A DNA stretch of 64,000 nucleotides, taken from contig JBITNC010000001.1 in the NCBI GenBank assembly GCA_050084985.1, forward strand, positions 44,764,001 to 44,828,000. The letters are read 5' to 3'. This document shows positions 48,793-58,938 of the stretch, in pieces; within the stretch, counting starts at the first letter, position 1; every line of letters starts with the position of its first letter. Origin of the DNA: Nageia nagi. Taxonomy: Eukaryota > Pinophyta. A program made the position numbers and the translations under genes. The notes below the pieces were generated by a model that was given only the letters and a program-made list of their open reading frames with translations, ran no database searches and had not been told where the DNA came from.

Positions 48793-50320
48793 TTTTTTTT
48801 TTGATAAGGGTAAATTGGTTACCAGAAAAAAAATGGTAAAAGGGTTTTTATATAGGAACATGACCTATCTAAAAATTAATACAATCTAGGAAACATCTTA
48901 CCATTGTTATACAAATATCAATCTAAAGATTTAAAACATTTTAGGTAACATACTACCACTATTTATATTACACATTCTATATATCAATCTACAAATATCT
49001 TCCCTGAATGAATCTGCCATAATATTCATAGTGTGTGAATCAACAACTCTTTGAGTGAATCTGTTGTATAGAAACCATAACATGTAGATAATGACATTAT
49101 TTCTTCTTAGTTTTGAGAAGGAATCTTCTTCCAAGGCTGTCGAGTGTTGCTTGTTTTTCGTCAACAACTTCTTTGGTAGTTTACATTTCTCTAATTTCTC
49201 CATTGCTTGTCGTTTAGAGTGTCTTTATCCTACATCTAGTTTATTCAAAGCAGTTCATCCTTTAATAGGTTTCTTTAACCATGATATCATTGGATTGAGT
49301 TGGAATAGCTCTATTCTTTCTACTTTTCACCATTTGCCACTCCTCATTCTAAGATTGCTCTAGATCCACACCAACTTAGATAGGTTCAACTGAGAGGATC
49401 GATGGATTTTAAATGATCAAAGAGTTATTTTTAGCCACCATAGATGATGATCAGTGTCTTGCATAATCTCACCATCTTCTAACCCACTTGATTTATTATC
49501 CAAAGTCTATTTAGGGTGCCATTCTTTGGCCACCATAATTTTTAAAGGGAAAATGTTAGGAATGTGGTCAACTTGATTATTACCTTCATATTGGATTTTT
49601 TGAATCCATTCACCCACTTTAGATTCAAGAGTAATAGTTTGAGGAAGCTTTACATCGAATTCCACCAATACACAAAATCTTACTACCACCATCCTTGATC
49701 TAGCTTTAGTGACATCATCCACCATAATGAATTTATTGAATGAGTTTTCAATCCCTTTGAAAAGTATTAGATATCAGATATCAAATGAAAGTTTGATGAG
49801 GATGACCCAAATTATGAAGCTCATAATCTAAGTTCTTTTTACGATTGAAACTAGGGCTCCATTTTTCTAAGAATAGCCCCCATTTGTTGAAAATCAAGGG
49901 AGAATTGAGAATAAATTCTTTATCCTTTGCATAACTAAAAATAAACATCATGTAGTCATTCAACATCAAGATAATATCTAGATTAGTTCTCAATCTCCAC
50001 TTGAATTTTTCCCACCTTAGAATTAAATCAATATTTGGGCGTACAACTTGAAGTATTCCCACCAAGCTAAGCTTCCCTCGCTTGATGGTTTGATCTATTA
50101 TCTTGCAAGGAATTTTTAGGTATAAGATTCCATCCTCTTTGGTCATAGCTCCTAGAGGAGGGATTGAGATCGTATGAGCTTCCTGAGAGAATAAGTTTTT
50201 CCATGGTTGGAGAAGGTAGGATGTGGGATCACCCATATCCAATATAGATCATAATCTTCAAAGGATAGAGTGAGCCCTCGAGATTCGTATCTCATAAGCC
50301 CTACCTCCTTTTTCTATCTA
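48793..50320 (-). mobile_element. LINE-derived copy lacking the reverse transcriptase
   Basis: The minus strand ends in a poly-A tail (48,802-48,793) preceded by ...ACCAATTTACCCTTATC, the typical 3' end of plant L1-like elements. About 1.5 kb upstream lie two ORF1 segments. There is no room for an ORF2 endonuclease/RT between ORF1 and the tail, so this is an internally deleted, non-autonomous copy. The 5' edge near 50,320 is approximate, and I found no clean target duplication. Confidence 0.75.
49507..50242 (-). pseudogene. LINE ORF1 with DUF4283 (RNA-binding domain)
   Basis: 50,242-49,781 gives VGILQVVRPNIDLILRWEKF...KWRL and later FIFSYAKDKEFILNSPLIFN plus LFLEKWSPSF. This is the DUF4283 pattern of L1-type ORF1 in plants (VGKFxGxRPxxxxxxxWxxxxW, F.F.c..D...vL..GPW, l.l..WsP.f). 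After a frame change, 49,725-49,507 gives VTKARSRMVVVRFCVLVEFD, matching DxxTxxxxRxxxARxCVExD. The zinc knuckle C-x2-C that should follow is missing. ORF1p coats LINE RNA in active copies; this one is broken. Confidence 0.78.
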
Positions 50321-50654
50321 TAATTTTGTGCTCCTACTAACCTTAAATATGTATAAGGATTCACAACTAGTAATAAACTATATTTTCAAGGTCCATTTAT
50401 CATTATCTTCAATTTATATAATAGTTTACTATTTCCTTTTTGATACCTTCCTACATTTATTTTTGTAGGTTCTTGAATAAGTTATCAATTTTTGTTAATT
50501 AATTGTTCAATTTATAGTAGATCCTTTTTATAGCAACTAGTGATTATGATCCAACTATTGCACATCTAAGTTTTTGAGGTCCTTTTATCTAGCCTTTCAT
50601 TGCTAGTGTCAATCATTTGTCTTAACTTGACAACAAGGGTCAAGGGTGTGGTAT

Positions 50655-50940
50655 CCCCTTATGGGATCTTGGGTAACACCCTGAGTGCACTCCATATCAT
50701 GATAAAATATAAGGTTCAAGAAAATGCCCAGTAATTAATAATAATAATAATAATAATAATAATTATTATTATTATTATTATTTTTAGCCCCCTTGTGGGG
50801 TCTTGGGTAACACCCAAGGTGCACTCCTTATCATTAAGGAAATGCCTTATAATAATAATAATAATAATAAATATTATTATTGTTATTGTTGTTACTATTA
50901 TTGTTATTACTATTACCATTATTAATATTTACTTTCACTT
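50655..50940. repeat. Duplicated hairpin module with AAT microsatellites
   Basis: A module with TCTTGGGTAACACCC and GTGCACTCC appears at about 50,665-50,700 and again at 50,790-50,832. Each is followed by an (AAT)n/(ATT)n microsatellite (50,736-50,782 and 50,851-50,930). In the second copy CTTGGGT-AAC-ACCCAAG (50,802-50,818) is a perfect 7-bp stem. Confidence 0.85.
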
Positions 50941-52466
50941 AAAGAAACATTTCAATGTTCATAAATTATAGTCTTACAAAATAATATTAATAGTTATAAT
51001 TTGCAAAAAGTTATAGAAAAACAAGCAAAATTGTAATGTCTATATCATAATTTCACTCCTCTCAGGATGCCAAAATCATCACTTTGATAACATTTGAAAT
51101 GAATCTCCTTTAATTAATAATTAATCATTCCTATTGTACCATAGATCAAGATAACATCCACAATAATGCACAACATTATAAAAACAATTTAGAATATGAT
51201 AGTGGAGACCCTTGCCACTTCGAAAGGGTAACCTTCAAATATAAATATGTGAATATAACTCTTGATGATGATCAAATTATTATAATTATTCCCATTTATA
51301 GCTATTCGAGGACAAGGAATTACCTAATCTTTATATGTTCAACATATTATTATTAAATAATTTAGAAAATGATTATTTAATAAAAAATTGGATCATATGC
51401 AATCAAATGAACCCATGCCAACCAAATATAATATCTAATATCATGCAACTATTTTCATAAATAAGTTCTTAAAATGGGATTATGATAAATAAAAAGTACT
51501 TGATGTGGGATAGGATGTGGATAGGACATGTGACAATCATACTAATCTTATTATGGAGTGCTAAGATGTTCCAAAATAGTTGTAGAGTATATGAGTATTA
51601 GTAATTTAGATATTACTATCATGTAAGCAAGGTTTGAACATTGTAGGTATTGACTATTTACAAACATAAATCTAGATGGAAGATGTCACATGTAAAAATG
51701 ATTATGCAACTCACTTCATATACTAAGTTCTTCCAACTAAAAGATATGACTTCTTTGATGTTGCTCAACTATACTTTCTCTTTTTTATTGACCCTTATTA
51801 AATTTGAATAGTTAAAATACAAAATATTAAATATTTGTAATGTTAATAACAAATAAAAGTAAATATAAATCAAGAGTTATTCAATTGAATGAATTGAAAT
51901 ATATTGATGCTTTAAATGTGTAAAATAACCACTAATTAAAGATGTAGCAACCCTAAAACCTTAAAAGATGTGAAGAGGATAACCTTTATAAGTATGAATT
52001 GAGATAAAAGTAAATCAAAATTAAACATCGTATGGAGATAGTTCTTTACCACTATATGCTTAATATTACTTATGGTAAATAAGGAAGATAACCTAATCCC
52101 TTAGAGAGATGAAAATTGAATTTATCATTATTTCAACCAAATAAAAAAATTAAAAATTGTCAAAAAAAAATAAAAAATATTTTCTTATAAAAACATGTCA
52201 AATATAATAAAAATAAATACTATTTTTATTCAACGAACATTTAAATGAGATACTAAATTTACAAAAGTAGAAAATTTAAGTAAATATTCTTTCTGCAAGT
52301 TTAGTTATAGTTCGAACCAATTTATGGTGCCCTTCATTTTGGATTAAGAATATTCATAAAATCTAATAGTTGTTGGAGTCTTGCTAAACCTATAAATGGA
52401 TCTATGTCCAAAACGAAATCTGAACCAATGTGGGAAATTGAGTAGAGATTTACATTTGATCAAACC
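50941..52466. other. AT-rich intergenic DNA downstream of the STICHEL-like gene
   Basis: No coding frames or repeat edges that I can support. Its right end must hold the 3' untranslated region and poly-A signals of the minus-strand gene; AATAAA-like motifs are too common here to single one out. Confidence 0.45.
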
Positions 52467-52849
52467 TTAAAATTCCATACATAAGCATCTTTTAGTAGAC
52501 AAGCAGCATGAGTTTACGCAAGGCCCACACTTAAATAGAGGTCCTAGTTTTCTTTTCCTCCTGCATTTCATGTGCTTCTGTAACACTACTAAAATACATC
52601 TTGCTACATTCTTGCAGTATTTGGATTTAATATGCGGGCAACACATCGTTTGTTTTTGGTTATTGCCAGAACTATTAGTGGTCTCCTTTGAATGGTCATG
52701 CTTAAAACTTGAAGATTCAATCATTTTGACCTCAACAGGACATCCGAGAACTTTTTGCAAGGCATTCGAAATGCTTACCTTTAACTTCTCAGCTTTAACT
52801 GGATGCTGATAGTGCTTAAATTCCACATGAGCTATGGAGCTGGCACTGG
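52467..52849 (-). CDS. STICHEL-like exon 5
   Basis: 383 nt ending at the TAA at 52,467. It encodes SASSIAHVEFKHYQHPVKAE and ALQKVLGCPVEVKM, the conserved end of the family. A Cys/Lys-rich tail of about 50 residues closes the protein. Confidence 0.85.
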
Positions 52850-55800
52850 CTGAATACAAACAGGTGTTGATTACATTAGTAAAGTATGGTTGAACAAATA
52901 CTGCTTGCAAGATGAATTTGAGAACAACTGGAATCTACAGGGATGAGGTCTAATAATTGAGACAAGTTTTGACATATATATCAAAAAGATCAGACTATGA
53001 AGGGAAGGTACTATATACTTGTGGATATTAGTAGGGACACCAGCTTTCCTTGACCTTGTAGCAAGTCCTCAAGTGTGGCAGGTTGACTGCTTTTGAGCAC
53101 ATTTTGCCATATTTCCTCCATGTTGCCCGGACTCATTGAATCGAGCTCTGCATGTCTTGCTTTGATTGGACAATATTGGAGTTGTAAAGGAACAGTTTTG
53201 GATTTAGCTTTATGTGATTGAACTATAGGAGTCATTGAGCTCCCACCCAAACCACACCCTGTATGACATGAATCTGTAATCTCTGGATCCTTTGCCTCAA
53301 TTATCTCTGAATTTGGTGGCGAATGAAATTTGTGTGGAACATCATAGACATTCCAATAATCACTGTGCTGATATGTTTTGTCTGCTTGGGGAGGATCAAG
53401 TTTAGCCATATCGTTCTGACAGAAAATATTCAATGTATGAATGGATGAATGAGGATTTAGTTTCATGTCTTCTGATCCAAACTGCAAGAGGGCAGCTGTA
53501 AGCCATGAAATGCACTCGTTTGAAGCCCTCAGTTGCTTCTCTGTTCTGCAAGGATTTTAAGTGCTCGGACTAACTTCTCTGTTCCATCCCTGGATGCTGC
53601 ACACAAATATTGTGGTGTCAATTATAAAACAAAGTCAAATGCCATCACTTTTCTCTTGAATATGTGTCATCCTCAACACTCTACTTTGGTTCAAACAATA
53701 GAGATGAGAACGATATAACTTATGAGAATTAGAACAGGATATATGGCATGCAAATTATGCCATTAGTTGTGCAACCTGGCTCCAAATGATTTTGCACTGT
53801 TTGAATGGTAGGTATCCTATTTTACTGATAACCAGCATATACTGCTCTCTACATCAGGGCATTAAAAATAAACGAACACCAAGTGGTGATCTGGCAATTT
53901 TCCTGAACCATCTATCAGATTTAAATCATAATGGTTTGTAGGTGTAGACCATTTCCATGTTGGGTAAAAATTTCCTACAATATAATACTAGTTGGCTAAG
54001 ATCGAGATCTGCTTTAGTGAAAAGCTACTTTAAAATATGTCTTAATCGAATTGCTTTCCGAAGCAGCCATACGAGTGGTGGAGTTGTATACCCTATTACA
54101 TGAAAGAAATTGACCAAGTTGCAATCTGACTTACAGTAATTCCCAACAACGAAATTTAGAGTTTCCTGAGCATCTGCTGAAACGCAACCTTTGGCCAGAA
54201 TGTCCATAACGAGTGTTGCTAGTTGTGAAACAATTGCAAGCGGTTTGACTCCGGAATCAATGATCTGTCGTGTACATTTCAGAGTATTTACGGTGTCAGC
54301 AGATGTAGCAAAGTCAAGTAGATCTAATAGTTTTTCCACAGGTATCAAGCCAACCTGCAAAATTGAAGGAGTGGCATTTCTCAAATGGGTTGATTTACTA
54401 AGCTACGCAAATCATACATTCAAATTACTACTAACTCTATATGTTTTACTCATCATCTATCATCCATGTAAAGAGCTGTTATGAACCGTTACACCAAAAG
54501 GTCGACCTATTAGTGAATTAGCACACCCAGGATCTTAACATTTCACCACGCTCCACATCCGACATCCTCGGCGGCTCTCACTTGTGATGGTTCTCACTCT
54601 AGTCTTCTCTAGGTAGCCCTTTCCACAGTAGCCCTTTCCGGAGATTCGAACTTGGGACGTATGGCCTGCTCTGATACCAAATGTTATGAACCGTTACACC
54701 AAAAGGTCGACCTATTAGTGAATTCGCACACCCAGGATCTTAACAAGAGCAACATATATGACTTCTAAACTGTATCATGCTACATCAACAGAGTTGGGAG
54801 ATTTACTTCATGCAAACTGTTACCATCAGAACTGGAAGGTTTTACTGCATGCAAACTGTTACCAGCAGAATTGGAAGTTTTACTTTATGTAAAATTCTAG
54901 TTCACCATAATATTAACTATAATAATATTCAAGTACATAAATTTGTGATCATACTCAAGTATATAAATGATTGAAATGTCAAAAATGAAAGAAAAACTAT
55001 TTCAAAAACATTTGTGGCACAATTCTCTAAACATGAACATGCAGTGACATGTCTTTTAAGGCGTGTTTCATCTGAACAGTTATCTTATAGTTTCTAAAAT
55101 GAACATGGTACTGGTATAATTTAAATGCCAGAAAAATTATGCAAAGATATTTAGTAAATTCCCAAGCCGATATAGAGTTTTATTCACTTCAGACAGCAAA
55201 TTTTACAGGAATGTGTGTGTGTGTTTGTTTATATAAAGTAATAAACACTTGAGATATATGGAGAGATAAGATGTACCATTTCCCGAACCCTTGACAAGGT
55301 AACTTTCGATGAAAGAAGACTGAGCTGCTCCAAAGCTGTCTCTGCATCCCGCAAGGATCCTCCTGCTGTTGTTGTTATTAGATGCAATGCATCCTCTTCA
55401 ATGTCAATATTTTTCTCAACTGCAAGTTTCTTAAGCCTGTTGAACACATCAGCATCTCTGAGCTTCTGGAAACAGAACTTGTGAAATCTCGGCAATGCTG
55501 TTTTTGGACTCTTTCTAAATTAATTGTGGTCAGAATAAACACCACACGGCCAACAGCGTTTTCAATGCGCTTCAAGAATGCACTGCTCCATGCTTCAGAA
55601 GTCAGTTCATGGCAGTCTTGTATAATATAAATCCTGTAGCCAGATGTCAAAGAAGAGAATTGGACTCTCTCAAGACATAAATTTAGCCTTTCAAAATCAT
55701 CAGTCCCCGATGCTTTAAGTTCAGTGACGTGGGGACTTTTCCCAGAAAGTAAAGGCAACATTCTCTGCATTTACAGCATGGTCTTGATTTTATATTGGGA

Positions 55801-56688
55801 GACAGACAATTCAAAGCTGAAGCAAAAATTCTCGCAGCAGATGTTTTCCCTGTTCCTCTTGGACCATAAAAAAGATATAATGGAGCAATCTTTTGTTTCA
55901 GTATTGCGTTCATTAGAGATTTCTTTACAATTTTCTGACCAACTAATTCCTTGAAGGATTTAGGCCTATATCTTTGGCTAAAACCAATATGATTTTCGTT
56001 CAAACTTCGGTTTTCCATCATGGCTTTACTTTGCTTTTTGCCACAATAATCTTGATTTTTCAAATCATGAAACTGGTGCATTTCCTGCATTTTTTTAAAC
56101 TGCAATGGAAAAGCCCTTTCACTTTCCTGATTGGTGTGCCCAGATGCATTGCATTGAATCAGTTACCACAGCTTTAGTCTTGTCATAACATTCATGGTAT
56201 GGAATACTACTTGTATCAATATTCTCTTCTTCATATCCCCAAGTTCTGGAGCTTGAATTGCATGACAATTCCGAAGATGAAACTGCTTCACACCCATCTT
56301 CCGCAAGGTAACCACTGGAGGAAGGGCGGAGGCCTCTGAAGGTTTTAGACGAGCTTAACGAAGCAGAAATTTTACAATTGATTTTACCAGTTCTCTTCGC
56401 TCTTCTTATACTGCTGGCAGGACTGGAGCTTTTGCCAGGACTCATGCTTCTCTCATATACTCGCCTGAAGGAATGGGATTTAGTGACATTTCTGTGACCG
56501 CACTCCAACTTGAAAGCTGTTTCTGCCTCCAAATCGCCGGCTGAGCTGTGGTTTTTGCGCAAAGACCTTGATCTGTGTTTGTCATACAATGCTGCTTTCC
56601 GCCATGTTGTATCTATAAATTTATCCTTTCTTGACTGATTCTTTAACATTCTCAGGTTCATTTGCGGTGCATTGCTCCTTTCCTCCAT
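52467..56688 (-). CDS. STICHEL-like AAA+ protein (DnaX/replication-factor-C related), five exons, three frameshifts
   Basis: Plant relative of the bacterial clamp-loader subunit gamma/tau. Arabidopsis STICHEL controls trichome branching, but the biochemical role of the family is not settled. Order: basic Ser-rich N-terminus (RSRSLRKNHSS); RYRPKSFKELVGQ; Walker A GPRGTGKTSAARIF; DnaX-type cysteine cluster PCCKCREC; a Walker B-like IIQDCHEL; GGSLRDAETALEQLSLL; DnaX domain III-like region; family C-terminal block MEEIWQNVLK...GKLVSL and IAHVEFKHYQHPVKAEK; Cys/Lys-rich tail. Exons: 56,688-56,167; 56,099-55,277; 54,354-54,135; 53,596-53,019; 52,849-52,467. Splice phases agree throughout, giving about 842 codons if one base is restored at each of three places (near 55,758, 55,503 and 53,538). 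The start is the ATG at 56,688 (MEERSNAPQM); an in-frame ATG at 56,760 is the alternative. Confidence 0.85.
52850..53018 (-). other. Intron 4 (169 nt)
   Basis: Donor GTATATAG, acceptor TTTGTATTCAG. Two other in-frame acceptors exist upstream (...GATTCCAG and ...CAAGCAG), but they would insert residues absent from the family pattern. Confidence 0.7.
53019..53596 (-). CDS. STICHEL-like exon 4
   Basis: 578 nt. Begins SSRDGTEKLVRALKILAEQ, then shifts frame at about 53,538 into KQLRASNECISWLTAALLQF. One extra A in the AGAAG run restores the frame and the family pattern ALKILxxAEKQLRxS...TWLTAALLQL. A variable spacer follows, then MEEIWQNVLKSSQPATLEDL and GKLVSLLIS. The donor is A|GTATAT at 53,018. 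Confidence 0.87.
53597..54134 (-). other. Intron 3 (538 nt)
   Basis: Donor GTAAGTCAG, acceptor TTTGTGTGCAG. No inserted element is recognised within it. Confidence 0.85.
54135..54354 (-). CDS. STICHEL-like exon 3
   Basis: 220 nt, phase 0 to phase 1, uninterrupted. It encodes VGLIPVEKLLDLLDFATSAD and IIDSGVKPLAIVSQLATLVM, the conserved helical segment after the ATPase core. The donor is GTAAGT at 54,134. Confidence 0.9.
54472..54750 (-). mobile_element. TRIM/SMART-like miniature LTR retrotransposon with intact target duplication
   Basis: 64-bp direct repeats at 54,477-54,540 and 54,682-54,745 differ at one base (A/C). Both have TGTTA...TAACA ends. Flanks are AGAGC on both sides (54,472-54,476 and 54,746-54,750), a perfect 5-bp duplication. 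Minus-strand reading places TGGTATCAGAGC (54,679-54,668), the exact initiator-tRNA-Met primer site, two bases after the 5' LTR. A purine-rich GTGGAGCGTGGTGAAA lies directly before the 3' LTR. The 141-bp interior has no coding capacity, so the element must have been moved by proteins of a larger relative. Confidence 0.93.
54789..54900. repeat. Tandem units of about 38 bp in intron 2
   Basis: Three units starting CAGAGTTGG, CAGAACTGG and CAGAATTGG at 54,789, 54,827 and 54,866; the first two share CATGCAAACTGTTACCA. Confidence 0.8.
55277..56099 (-). CDS. STICHEL-like exon 2 (ATPase core)
   Basis: 823 nt, two short of a multiple of three that would fit phase-0 ends. Three frames are used in turn: FKKMQ... 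to CREC; LLSGKSPHVTELKASGTDDF to TTINLERVQK; and ALPRFHKFCFQKLRDADVF to LSRVREM. Each switch needs one added base. The core carries Walker A, the cysteine cluster and the GSLRDAE motif. The donor is ATG|GTACAT at 55,276. Confidence 0.88.
56100..56166 (-). other. Candidate 67-nt intron 1
   Basis: The minus strand starts GTAACTG and ends CTTTTCCATTGCAG, a good polypyrimidine stretch and acceptor. Removing it joins KAV to FKKMQEMHQF in phase 0. The alternative is no intron and a one-base insertion, since the other frame through this stretch (ESERAFPLQFKK) is also open. Confidence 0.55.
56167..56688 (-). CDS. STICHEL-like exon 1
   Basis: 174 codons, basic and Ser-rich, ending ECYDKTKAV at a GTAACT donor. 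The segment is poorly conserved in the family apart from the RSRSLR motif. The open frame would run 12 further codons past the donor to a TGA. Confidence 0.7.
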
Positions 56689-58584
56689 TTTTGTTAATCT
56701 ACACGAAGATGGGTGAAAAAGGCCTCGTATTCTTATCAACAGAATGGTCTTATTCTGCAAATTGCCTACTTCTAATTACGTAGACACCGAAATTGATCTT
56801 TTATTGTGATGAATATGATTCATAGAATTGTGAAAAAAAGCTCTAGTAAGGACTCAGGAATGCTAGCAATACTGCACTTATCCCTTACGAAATTTTTACC
56901 TTTTTTTATCAAGCTGGAATGTAACATCTCACATCGCTGTTTCTCTAGAAATATTTTATTGTACTAAGAAAACCACTCTATAATCTGTAGGTAACAACAG
57001 ACATCGACGCATTCACGTTTTCACCTTCGAGGTGGGCGATAAAGACATATGAAGACCTACAGAACAGAAATTAGTACTTCTATAATTCTATTACACCGCG
57101 AAGAATGTGAGATACATGACCAATGTCTTAAAGCAACTTCATTTTTCTCAGAAAGGTACGCTTCGCGTACCAGAGTTTAAATGTTTTCTTAAATTGTATT
57201 CACGTAGTGAAATGGACGAGTCAAGGCTCGTCTGATTAATACCCGTATTGAGCTCAACAGTTGTTTATATTCTGATGCAGAGAGGGCAGACAATACTGTG
57301 CAGTACGCATCATTTGGGCCCTATTTCTGAACAAGGTTGAAGCTTTTTCTGTACAGTGTCGTTAAGGCTTTTCCTCTGGAGCCTCTGTTCATTTGCAGTT
57401 TATTATCACAGAGAAAATGACGTCTAACTCACTTAAACGCACATTTATAACAGCGGCAAAAACTTGCAACTTTCGCATTCATTTCAAGCTCAAATCTTGT
57501 GATTCGGCGTCCCTACCTATTCATAATCTCCAGAATAACAATAAAAAGTAATCACGAGAGTTTCAAGTGCATTGATATTATTCAGACAAAAAAAAACACA
57601 AAGAGGCAGCGAAGAATCTAAAAAATAAAATTTTGAAGAGTACCTACATTGAGTTTGATACGAGCTCATGCACAGACCACACCGGAGACTTCATTCTTCA
57701 GTAAATTGCAGCGTTACACATTAAAAAACATGAAGTTTCCCACGTTCCAATTTGGAGCTCCAGTGGGGATAGATAGATAATAGCTGTTACAAGCTCATTA
57801 TTACTGCACTATACCCCCCACGATCTTGAAATTATCGTCCAAGATAAAGAAGGCATAAAACAAATGAATTTTTTTATTCTCTAGATCGAAAATAAATTGC
57901 TTCTTCACTCCATCCATGCTAAAAATCCAAAAGACAGTTCATTTAGTCAGATACGAGGCGAAGATTGAAGTGAAAAAAAACCCGACAAAGTAGATCGAAA
58001 AATCCTCGATAAACGGTGGCATTAAAGCATTAATGGACAATAAAGCTATCCCTGACAGACAAAAGGAATGACCCTGAGTACCTGACCTCCGCCGATTATT
58101 TATGCCATCATCTTGCTATTATCATCCGAATAATGGTGTTTCATGTCACTTCTTCGATATTTCTGATCATGCTATTGCATAGGTTTTATGTTAATTTTCT
58201 CTTATTTCGAGATATACATTGTTTCAGCACATATTGTTAGTGGAAGGGTACTTCTTATAAATACTTGTTTTTAACAGACGTTAAACACTTTTTTTTTTTT
58301 AACATCTTTAACACATATTTGGATGGTATAATCCTTGGTGATTATATTAGTATATCGATAGAATCATTTAACGATTATATCTCTATGAGAAAAAAAAAGT
58401 TCAGTGATATAATCATCTAAGTTTGTTAGACCAAATTTTAATGTTTTAATCATTATAAAACTAATCTTAGAGAATTATCGACAAATCGTCAAACCATTAT
58501 CTTTATTTAAAAATAAATTAAAAAAACTAAAAATTTGTTAGATCCCACCATTTTCAATCAACCGACATCTGACATTGTTAAAAT
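56689..58584. other. Upstream region of the STICHEL-like gene
   Basis: Less AT-rich and free of recognisable repeats, as expected for a promoter and 5' leader in single-copy DNA. Two short perfect hairpins occur: GGTACGC-TTC-GCGTACC at 57,155-57,171 and GACGAG-TCAAGG-CTCGTC near 57,214-57,231. I cannot place a transcription start or TATA box. Confidence 0.5.
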
Positions 58585-58938
58585 ATGCATTCAGATACGA
58601 AGATAGGATATGCTTCGCCCACTTCACAGTACCTACACTCCATCTACTTTCACGGGTTCTTTAAATTTCAAAGGCAGCCGAAACGGGATTTCTGTGATCT
58701 TCAAACGGGTATTGTTGGACAAGACTATTGTGAAATGTTTTATTGTCCACCGCATGCTGCAACTGTTCGTGAAATTATTAATGGTTGGAAATCGGAATGG
58801 ATGAATGGGCTTCAAGCGTCGTTACAGGCAGTCATGGGTATCTTCGGATCAGCTTTTGTTGGAGTAAATGCATCAGCATGCATGCAATTCTCAGGCCTCC
58901 AAATACGATTTGCAGGCAATAAAATAAAGTCACCATGA
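58585..58938 (+). CDS. Unrecognised 117-codon ORF
   Basis: An open frame starting MHSDTKIGYASP, with balanced composition unlike the surrounding AT-rich ORFs: aromatic N-terminal half, FYCPPHAATVREIINGWKSE, then a Gly/Ala-rich stretch (AVMGIFGSAFVGVNASACMQ) that could be a short membrane segment. It is oriented away from the STICHEL-like gene. I recognise no family. It may be a gene fragment, a single exon or chance. Confidence 0.25.
   Translation: MHSDTKIGYASPTSQYLHSIYFHGFFKFQRQPKRDFCDLQTGIVGQDYCEMFYCPPHAATVREIINGWKSEWMNGLQASLQAVMGIFGSAFVGVNASACMQFSGLQIRFAGNKIKSP

Larger units (their letters stand above)
54355..55276 (-). other. Intron 2 (922 nt) carrying a miniature LTR element
   Basis: Donor GTACAT and acceptor TTTTGCAG. 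Without the 269-bp TRIM element and one target copy it would be about 650 nt. It also contains a (GT)n run near 55,212 and the ~38-bp tandem units at 54,789-54,900. Confidence 0.85.

Noticed and set aside
50716-50919. 67-codon ORF rich in Ile
   Set aside because: It is a translation of the AAT/ATT microsatellites.
52570-52809. Plus-strand 79-codon ORF
   Set aside because: Antisense shadow of exon 5 of the STICHEL-like gene.
54477-54745. Alternative reading as a simple tandem duplication in the intron
   Set aside because: The exact primer site next to one repeat, TG...CA-type ends, purine tract and perfect 5-bp flanking duplication are those of an LTR element.
55382-56177. Plus-strand ORFs of 67-82 codons
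   Set aside because: Antisense shadows of the ATPase exon and intron 1.
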